Source: Siphonodentalium dalli (Eukaryota > Mollusca > Scaphopoda > Gadilida > Siphonodentaliidae). Taken from it: 64,000 nucleotides of DNA. Below, one piece after another: positions 58,801-64,000 of the stretch (position 1 is its first letter; every line of letters begins with the position of its first letter). The stretch is taken from contig CP136062.1 in assembly GCA_032622095.1 (NCBI GenBank), positions 131,521,282 to 131,585,281 of the forward strand, in the 5' to 3' direction. Position numbers and translations under genes: made by a program. The notes beneath the pieces were generated by a model. The model worked only from the letters and a program-made list of their open reading frames with translations. It made no database searches and was not told the origin of the DNA.

Positions 58801-59966
58801 ATGTTAAATAACCACTGCATTAAGACAAACAAAGACTCCAGGAAACTTGCAATCACACCTCACAGCTGTTTCTGACAATTGAATGGAAGCACACCTAGTG
58901 ATAATCACATGACGATGCATGACATGTCAACTTAACCATGGTAATTAGTGTTATAAACTGGATGGTGGGCCCAAATTTCGTTTCGACTTAAACAGGAATT
59001 TCAACTTCGACTTAACTTTGTTTATTTTATTGACTTTGTACACAAGCTCAGCCGGGGCCAGACAATGACTTCAACTCAAGTGGGTGTTTCGATTGATCGA
59101 CATTCGACTTAACAATGTTTGACTGTATAGTCTTAATAGAAGTACAGTAATGCTCTAAGTAATCAACTTCTTAACCACAGCAGAATTATGGGTAACTTTT
59201 CAGGATTTAGGTGGAAATATGGCTTGTTGCCATTCATCGGAAAGCTCTCCCCATATTTCCTACTAAATCCTGAAAAGTTACCCATAATTCTGCTGTGGTT
59301 ATAACACATATAAGAAAATACATTGGCCTAACAATATTAACCTTGACCTTGTAAGAATTCTTGTAAGCTTCCTAAAATTTTGCGAAAACACTTTGCAAAT
59401 GAATATTTACTTTGACGTTATAAGCCAGTGGTTTCTCGTATATATTCGAGGCTCCCAATGGGAGACTAACATATATAAGAGAATGCACTGGCACAGGATC
59501 TTTAATGCTATACCAGCACAGCTCCCGTCATGAAAGGGTTAATGTTTCTTCATTTTGCTTTGACTTATATAGAAATAAAATGTTTTCAGTTGCTGACCTT
59601 CCTGGACTGATTCGAGGAGCTCACAAAAACAGAGGTCTCGGAATATCTTTCCTGAGGCATGTCAAACGCTGTGCCTGTTTACTATATGTGATAGACCTAT
59701 CTATTGAGAACCCACAAACTCAGCTACACGATCTTCAGTTCGAACTAGATCAGTACATGGACGGACTCTCTTCGAGGCCCCATGCAATTATCGGAAATAA
59801 GATAGACCTACCCCAAGCCAAAGACAATTTGCTGGAACTGAAGAAACATGTTGACATGCCTGTGTTCGAAATTTCTGCAAAGAATAGGACTAACATAGAT
59901 AAAGTGTTGAAGAATATTCGAGAGATGTATGACAAATATGCTGAGAAGAAAGGTAGTGGCTGGTAA
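40737..59966 (+). CDS. MTG2: Mitochondrial ribosome-associated GTPase 2 (Obg family), six exons
   Basis: Joined exons 40737-40889, 41528-41675, 45091-45206, 48460-48681, 56991-57129 and 59590-59966 give 1155 nt, 384 residues plus TAA; all introns are GT-AG and phases agree. Residues 1-48 have no acidic residue and several arginines, as in a mitochondrial presequence. Residues 54-210 form the glycine-rich Obg fold ([28 protein letters not shown]). The GTPase domain has G1 GFPNAGKS (215-222), G2 T241-T242, G3 D-L-P-G (262-265), G4 N-K-I-D (329-332) and G5 S-A-K (355-357). MTG2/GTPBP5 acts in maturation of the large mitoribosomal subunit. Length is close to the human protein (406). No competing family fits. 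Confidence 0.95.
40890..41527 (+). repeat. MTG2 intron 1 with three repeat units
   Basis: About 41070-41470 holds three diverged units of roughly 150 bp, each with GTTGAAAAACATGGCNGCC-type and CCATCTTTGATTTTACT phrases. The same family at 45660-45777 and 47134-47240 was split by a transposon. Confidence 0.6.
41528..41675 (+). CDS. MTG2: MTG2 exon 2
   Basis: Acceptor TTTTCAG, donor GTATAT. Encodes residues 52-100 plus one base, the first glycine-rich stretch of the Obg fold ([13 protein letters not shown]). Confidence 0.95.
41744..42703. mobile_element. 960-bp foldback element, copy 2 (5-bp TSD)
   Basis: ATATA flanks both sides (41739-41743, 42704-42708). Termini CAACTCGG and CCGACCTG, then GGTGCCAAATTAAC and inverse. 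Internal phrases such as CAACAGTCTTGATAACTTTT are the reverse of those in copy 1 at 33664, so it lies in the opposite orientation. Confidence 0.8.
42721..43815. mobile_element. hAT-type nonautonomous element
   Basis: Exact 8-bp TSD TGAGAATG (42713-42720, 43816-43823). TIRs TAGGGTCCTGCGAAT and ATTCGCAGGAGCCTA, with subterminal GAATCGAATATCGAATCGAA repeats at both ends. The 1095-bp interior lacks a transposase and holds a hairpin around CTATCGGTTGCT at about 43420. Its terminus matches the BED-finger remnant at the left edge of the window, a possible autonomous relative. Confidence 0.85.
43816..44563. repeat. TTAACCC-type repeat copy, otherwise unremarkable
   Basis: ATTAACCCTTTCTTTACTAA at 43867 and about 170 bp beyond it match the start of MTG2 intron 3 (45224 onward), including GGGATGTTCAGTAAGTATAA versus GGGTGTTCAGGAAGTGTAAA. 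No gene. Confidence 0.5.
44564..44712. mobile_element. Tc1/mariner-type MITE, copy 4
   Basis: CAGTAATGCCCTAAATAATC ... TTTAGGGCATTACTG with TA on both sides, 149 bp. It lies in MTG2 intron 2. Confidence 0.75.
45091..45206 (+). CDS. MTG2: MTG2 exon 3
   Basis: A 116-bp exon with acceptor CGAACCACAG and donor GTGAGT, encoding residues 101-139 (...[12 protein letters not shown]...). Found by phase: it bridges exon 2 (one spare base) to exon 4 (phase 0) and supplies the Obg segment equivalent to G-E-D-G-G-S-K-N-C-F-G in vertebrates. Confidence 0.9.
45778..47123. mobile_element. Mutator-like element (10-bp TSD)
   Basis: ACTTGGGGGT at 45768-45777 and 47124-47133 flanks termini AGTCCAAGTCTTCTCGTACT, then AAAACCAGCTAAGATATTGG, and the inverse; arms about 62 bp. 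Insertion split a copy of the CCATCTT repeat family. The interior is AT-rich with no transposase. Confidence 0.8.
47260..48350 (+). repeat. Tandem array A in MTG2 intron 3 (161-175 bp units)
   Basis: Starts at ATTTGCGGGGGATATAGTAA and a GTCCGTCC tract, then five units with GAGTTCACCTGACCATTACC, CCAGGTC(C/T)GGCCGGATATTTT and GACGACGTCACAGGGCTCAT, spaced 175, 175, 161 and 161 bp. Frames of about 64 codons reading through the units are repeat artefacts. Confidence 0.8.
48434..48437 (+). mobile_element. TTAA end of a piggyBac-like repeat before exon 4
   Basis: GCTCCAGTCATGAAAGGGTTAA ends 22 bp before exon 4. The same end occurs before exons 5 and 6. A possible opposite end, TAACCCTTTCTATACT, lies at 45226, about 20 bp after the exon 3 donor. 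Confidence 0.5.
48460..48681 (+). CDS. MTG2: MTG2 exon 4
   Basis: Acceptor TTTCTCTCAG, donor GTGAGT. 74 complete codons (residues 140-213): V-P-L-G-T, the [11 protein letters not shown] block, and A-H-A-G-M leading into the P-loop. Both junctions are phase 0. Confidence 0.95.
48855..49838 (+). repeat. Tandem array B in MTG2 intron 4
   Basis: Same family and orientation as array A, starting at TTTGTGGGGGATATAGGAAT. Units include shortened ones lacking part of the core (49380-49440). Confidence 0.8.
49839..51412. repeat. Diverged repeats, no gene
   Basis: Two related units of about 235 bp (50050-50280 and 50285-50460) share GCATCGTCT-type and TGGACATTTCTCAACCGATT-type phrases. The rest is AT-rich without coding potential. 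Confidence 0.45.
51900..52440 (+). repeat. GTCCGTCC-led tandem repeat
   Basis: ATGGTAAACATAGTGTCGTT, then a GTCC microsatellite (51950-51990), then three diverged units with AACTCAAACATTTT, GAGTTCGAATATGGGTTTGA and GAGTTATGG phrases. Related sequence is at 57200-57380. Confidence 0.65.
53438..54000 (-). pseudogene. C-terminal fragment of a transposase-like protein
   Basis: On the minus strand, reading from about 54000 to TGA/TAA at 53438, the frame encodes [24 protein letters not shown]. Next come K-L-P-D-L-T-D-R-L and G-N-Y-R-L-T, then a lysine-rich stretch and a low-complexity tail built from a short tandem repeat (TTGATGATTGAAAT type). The T-N-N-x-x-E-S-x-N motif with following helices resembles the C-terminal part of MULE-like transposases in invertebrate genomes (from memory, not searched). 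No upstream catalytic domain is present; the frame abuts the ORF copy at 54148. It appears to be an internally deleted transposon. Confidence 0.5.
54148..54895 (-). pseudogene. Frameshifted copy of the 39.6-kb mobile ORF
   Basis: Starts at minus-strand ATG 54895 in the same GGATTATG context as the 39639 start. Frame 1 gives L-L-I-P, D-I-L-S-W-T-L and M-E-Y-R-T, and [14 protein letters not shown]. Near 54570-54600 the homology shifts frame ([14 protein letters not shown]). Near 54360-54420 it shifts again into a coiled coil ([13 protein letters not shown]) ending P-P-S-S-G-E-K and TAA. Two frameshifts make it a pseudogene, whereas the 39.6-kb copy is intact. It lies in the centre of the 51.4-56.3 kb inverted-repeat element. 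Confidence 0.7.
56450..56890. mobile_element. TTAA-type hairpin element before exon 5
   Basis: TTAACCATTTCATGATGGGAG at the left is mirrored by GCTCCAGTCATGGAAGGGTTA(T) at the right. The inside holds inverted copies of GCATTCTCTTATATATGCGAG and CAATATTTACCTTGACCTTG. The right end lies 100 bp before exon 5. piggyBac-like by TTAA and CCC-type termini. Confidence 0.65.
56991..57129 (+). CDS. MTG2: MTG2 exon 5
   Basis: Acceptor TTTTCCACAG, donor GTATGT. Residues 214-259 plus one base: the P-loop G-F-P-N-A-G-K-S-T begins at the second codon, and the switch region [11 protein letters not shown] follows. Confidence 0.95.
57130..59144. other. MTG2 intron 5, no distinct element
   Basis: A fragment of the GTCCGTCC-led repeat family at 57200-57380, and a C-run at about 58584-58600. 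No gene seen. Confidence 0.45.
59145..59302. mobile_element. Tc1/mariner-type MITE, copy 5 (right end lost)
   Basis: CAGTAATGCTCTAAGTAATC after TA, full core hairpin, but the right terminus is replaced by ACACATATAAGAAAATACAT of the next repeat. Confidence 0.7.
59303..59542. mobile_element. TTAA-type hairpin element fragment before exon 6
   Basis: CATATATAAGAGAATGCACT and GCTCCCGTCATGAAAGGGTTAA match the right part of the 56450 element. The TTAA lies 47 bp before exon 6. Confidence 0.6.
59590..59966 (+). CDS. MTG2: MTG2 exon 6 (terminal)
   Basis: Acceptor TGTTTTCAG. The first two bases complete codon 260. Carries G3 (A-D-L-P-G), [11 protein letters not shown]4 N-K-I-D and G5 S-A-K, ending ...G-S-G-W and TAA at 59964-59966. 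Confidence 0.95.
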
Positions 59967-61553
59967 ATGATAGGTGTGTTTTGTTATTATACCCCGAGCA
60001 GATATCTCAACCACAGGTTGTCCTATCTCAGTGATATTTGGTTTGGTTGTTCACCACTGTGAGAACATTCAGGGGAGTGTTCAATCGTTTTGTTTGGGTT
60101 TTCCATTCTAGAGTTATTCATCTTTGTTTATCTGGAAATGTTGATTTTTTAGACCAACAGTAGCATATTTTTCTACTTTTGGTCAAAAGTTTTGTCTGAA
60201 ATGACCATTAGTTGGAAATTTTCCAACTTTAAGTGGGTGGAATGTTGAAAACTTCCAACAGTTAGAAAGTCTGAGGTACCAGTTGCAAAAGGGGAGGGTG
60301 CAAATATTAAAATTTCTGAAAAACTAGTTTGGTCGGGATCAAGAAGGAGGGGGGTGTGCGGTTGGGAATTTGAAGAGGGAACCCTCCAGATACATCCCTG
60401 GAATGACCAGATTAGAATGCTGGCCAGTGGATACGCAAGTACCTTCACATCTGTCAATTCGCCTCAAGCCATGAAAATGTGCTCCATAGAGTCCAAAGTC
60501 TCCTGCCACTTGTAAAGGAAAGTTCAAGAAAAAACACATAACACAAAAATATGTAGTAATCAGAGGGTATCACAGGGTATATCTCATTGGTCGACAGCAG
60601 AAATTATGAGAGGGACACTCTAAACATACCTCCCTTGTCATTTTCTAGATACTTACCCTCAATTGTGGGGATGCGATATTCTGAATGCAGGTTGTTGGAG
60701 GAGACTCTAGAGATCTTGACTCAGCGGATCAGTAACTACTTTTTTTGCACAACCATTGGTTAAATTTTTGAATCCACAAAATACAGAAGATTTTGGAACA
60801 TTAAAAAAAAGAATTTGTCTTGTCCTTACATTATGTTGACAGCATTGACCATATCCCATAGGGAGCCTCGCATATACAAGAGGATGCACTGGCTTACAAT
60901 GTGAAGGTAAATATTGTTAGTCCAATGTATTCTCTTATATATGCGAGGCTCCCTATGGAACGATAACCTAAATAAATGTCAACAAATTTCATACATATTT
61001 GGAATATGTATCTTTCACAGCAATATCTCGATAGATTTTGAAAACCAGATTTGTCTGATTTGTTTTTGTACCTGAGTTATGGCCCTTAGTTCAAATAAAT
61101 AACATCCTTTTATTTAGTAGTCTTTACCAGAGTTATGGTTCCTTAGCCTGTCCATTTTTAGTGATTATCTGTCAGACAGATTCACTCTTATGGGCAAAAA
61201 ACTTGACAAGTGCCAACTTCTATATGCAACCCTTGTTATATGACATTCAAATCTCAGACATTACTAGACCCAAAGTGTCAATGGGATGAAATCAAATCAT
61301 CAATATGTGAAATGTGTACTTTAATAATGTATATACAATGATAAAAGAGTGAACATAAAATATTTGTTTTCCAACCAATAACATTTGGTATCCAGCCAAT
61401 AACATAAGTTATAACAACTATCTTACAAGAAAATATTACAATTTTGCCTCAAATCAGAGCAAGGTGTGAAATAGATATGTTTTCATTCTCTTTCAAAGCA
61501 GATGTCATAGTATTTCAGATTAAAGTCTCTAGTATTCCAATGCAATTCACATT
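59967..61553. other. Downstream of MTG2; hairpin repeat only
   Basis: The inverted pair GGGAGCCTCGCATATACAAG / CTTATATATGCGAGGCTCCC at 60860-60958 is a further copy of the hairpin family. No polyadenylation site could be fixed and no new gene is seen. Confidence 0.5.
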
Positions 61554-62013
61554 TAAGCCTGAGAATATGGTACCTGTCATTTGCAGAATGAGGTCCCCAG
61601 AAGGTGAATTTAGTGATGCTAACACGCACAGTGGGCTAGCATCACCAAATTCACCCTATGGGGACCTCATTCTGTATGGTCTCATCTGCTATGGGAGACA
61701 TAGACTCAGATTGAACTTCCCAAATGGTGAATATTGTGATGTACACCCATTGGGAACCTCGATCATGCAATGTGACGTCTGCCAATTTGGGGATATAGAG
61801 AAACTAAACTAAAAAAGAAATATAATCTATGAGAATATGTTTCTATAGAAATTTTATAATAAAGAAACTTTCCAGAGAAGATGAGGCCTAAGCGGAAAGA
61901 GGTCCCAAGTGGGTGAATTTAGTGATGCTTGCTTGCTATGCGTGATAGCGTCACTAAATTTACCCTCTGGGGACCTCATTCTGCAAATGACAGGCACCTT
62001 ATTCTTAAGCCTG
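61554..62013. mobile_element. hAT-type foldback MITE, second full copy
   Basis: Exact 8-bp TSD TTCACATT (61546-61553, 62014-62021). Ends TAAGCCTGAGAATATGG and the inverse of CAGGCTTAAGAATAAGG. 460 bp, the same family as 24915-25367 but in reverse orientation internally (the AAACTTTCCAGAGAAGATGA segment lies on the right). Confidence 0.8.
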
Positions 62014-63004
62014 TTCACATTTCTAAGAAGGATGAGACAAAGGTGGCCAAAATATATTTTATAGCATGGGTTTGGTTTATAGTAAAAAAAATTCAATATT
62101 TTCAATTAAGTCATTGTACAGTAATGCCCTAAATAATTGAGAGCTTTCCGATGAATGGCAACAAGCCATATTTCCGACTTGATTACTAAGGACATTACTG
62201 TATTAATTGTAATTAGATGTAATTACTTTGGGTAAGTAATTGACCCATCCCTGTCAATGACCCCCTATATTTGCCTGATCGGGTGAGAATGATACTATCT
62301 TTCTTTTCCTTACAAGGGGGGATGTGTGGTACAAATCAATATAGCAATATCTATAGCAAAATCAGGGAGTTTGGATAAAATTTTAGGCGTTATTCTCATT
62401 TACCTAGTTAATTATGAAATTTAGAACAAGACTTCAACCTTGTGTTCTTTTTCATGCAAAGGATGGAAAGAAGTGTAATTCGAAATTATTTTATTCTTAT
62501 GATCAAATCAATTCAAATCAAACCAGCCGCCCAAATCATTAATCAAATCAAATCTAGAATTTTTGAAAGGCCCAAACTACCATTGCATAATAAATAATTC
62601 GTGAACCACAGTATTCAGTTGTATTTATCAAAACATTGAAATGAGAAAAACAACCAGTACAAAGTAAAAGTGTTGGCTAATAAAAACTACATGATGACAA
62701 TAAGTAATTATATTGGAGTCAACTATGTAGATGTTGGGTGGTGTTCAAGTTTTATTCTCCCTTACAAAGCACTGTGGGGTGGGTAAAATTCAACAGGTCA
62801 TTGATCTGTGATGTCACAATTTAAATATAGCCAATCATCATGCATTGTTTGTAATTATGAATAATGCAGGCAAAGGCAATCATTCATGTGATTGAAATTG
62901 ATGAAGTGTGTACCTAACTGATGGATGGAGATTTCGTAATATAGAGACATCAAATTTGAATTGGATTTTTCAGAAACATCAATCTAAAGACTATCAACGG
63001 CTGT
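62014..63004. other. No gene; one small MITE
   Basis: Contains the mariner-type MITE at 62119-62200; otherwise nothing is supported. Confidence 0.45.
62119..62200. mobile_element. Tc1/mariner-type MITE, copy 6 (internally deleted)
   Basis: CAGTAATGCCCTAAATAATT ... GATTACTAAGGACATTACTG with TA on both sides, 82 bp. The hairpin centre is reduced. Confidence 0.7.
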
Positions 63005-63430
63005 TTAACCCTTTAGCCAACAAACCGCCCAAAACCGGCCAAATAAAGCTTCAACAGCCTAAAATATCTTCGGTCTGTCTCAATAGAACCATACAAATAT
63101 GGATATCATTGGAACCGGCTCATTGACCACATTGTGATGGTTACAGTTATGCCCTGTGCCAATGCATTCTCTTATATATGTGAGTCGACCATAGGTCGCC
63201 TCGCATATATAAGAGAATGCATTGGCCTAAAAAATATTCATAATATTTTTCTACATTCTTTGACAATTTTATCATTTTTAATATGTGTTAAGCCAATGCA
63301 TTCTCTTATATATGCGAGGCGACCTATGGTCGACTCGCATATATAAGAGAATGCATATATGCGAGGCGACCTATGGTCGACTCGCATATATAAGAGAATG
63401 CATTGGCACAGGGCCGTTCTGTTGGGTTAA
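63005..63430. mobile_element. TTAA-type hairpin element
   Basis: TTAACCCTTTAGCCAACA (63005) and TGTTGGGTTAA (63427-63430) bracket three hairpins of the form GCATTCTCTTATATATGCGAG ... CGACCTATGGTCGACTCGC. Related to the elements at 56450 and 59303. Confidence 0.6.
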
Positions 63431-64000
63431 TGAGACTAGGTTATGACTGTATTTCCACTCAGTGGTTTTATAACCATTTGAAAATGATGATGCTAGCTTT
63501 TTCCTCTCTCATCACATACCACTCACTTCATATTCTTTTGGCATATCTATCACAGCTGTATTAGAATCTCTTATCAAAATTATCCTAGAATACCTATCAA
63601 AATTATTCTAGACTCTCAACAAATTATCTTAGAATATCTATCAAAGTTATCCTATTATCAAGATATGACTAGTAAAGATCAATCTTCTCTATAATACAAA
63701 CAACCTAATTTGTTTTAAAGATCCACTGTCCAGTTTTGAGGGTCCTCATATCATCCAGATACAACAACTATTGTATTTCATCAAAAGCCACTTTAATGAT
63801 CAAAATTAGCTATTACCGGTACCAATAAATACTTACAACAATACCAAGTACTGTACCAGTTGCCAAAAAAGTCATATACTAAAATATGGTTCATGGAAGT
63901 TTAAACAGCGTGTCAGTGTGGTTGACAAATTCCATTATGGTATACCTGGTTCGAACTGGAATTCGCCATCACGTGTCCAAATGTAAACAAACATCCACTT
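63431..64000. other. No recognisable feature
   Basis: Short repeats of the type TATCAAAATTATCCTAGAAT at 63565-63655 only. Confidence 0.4.

Noticed and set aside
61444-61812. 122-codon frame
   Set aside because: Most of it crosses the hAT-type MITE at 61554-62013 and its hairpins.

Overview
The window looks like AT-rich nuclear DNA from a lophotrochozoan, most likely a bivalve mollusc. The grounds are split genes with GT-AG introns, abundant ACATGTAC-type motifs, and families of interspersed repeats carrying GTCCGTCC tracts and a TCACCTGAGACGAAGTCTCC core of the kind common in bivalve genomes. The species assignment is inference. There are no bacterial operons, rRNA genes or CRISPR arrays.

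Two host genes can be recognised. (1) On the plus strand, 40737-59966, six exons encode a complete 384-residue mitochondrial Obg-family GTPase (MTG2/GTPBP5). The exon phases join cleanly and all five G motifs are present. (2) On the minus strand, 14519-14705, is the first coding exon of a phospholipase C gamma (PLCG). Its intron 1 runs leftward through about 14 kb of nested transposons, and no further PLCG exon was found before the left edge. A third, weak candidate is a terminal exon at 7027-7265 (minus).

Most of the rest is transposable and repetitive DNA, much of it datable by nesting and target-site duplications (TSDs). From 0 to 10 kb: a hAT remnant with a BED zinc-finger ORF, a TTAA-flanked element with internal palindromes, small MITEs and a TIR element. 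From 10 to 14.4 kb: a TIR element containing a 1.5 kb foldback array and a hAT element. From 15.1 to 19.4 kb, just upstream of PLCG: three elements with 9-bp TSDs (Mutator-like), two of them long foldbacks. From 19.5 to 36 kb: two oppositely oriented arrays of a 154-bp satellite, clusters of the palindrome CTTATTGCGCTTAAGCGCAA, and a local segmental duplication later split by an approximately 5 kb insertion. From 37 to 40.7 kb: interspersed repeats and an intact 269-codon ORF of a mobile-element type just upstream of MTG2.

The MTG2 introns hold a 960-bp foldback (twin of one at 33.7 kb), a hAT element, a Mutator-like element, two direct tandem arrays flanking exon 4, and a 4.85 kb inverted-repeat element (51.4-56.3 kb). 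The last carries a frameshifted second copy of the 269-codon ORF plus a transposase-like fragment. TTAA-type element ends lie 22-100 bp upstream of three MTG2 splice acceptors. The 60-64 kb end has only MITEs and hairpin repeats.
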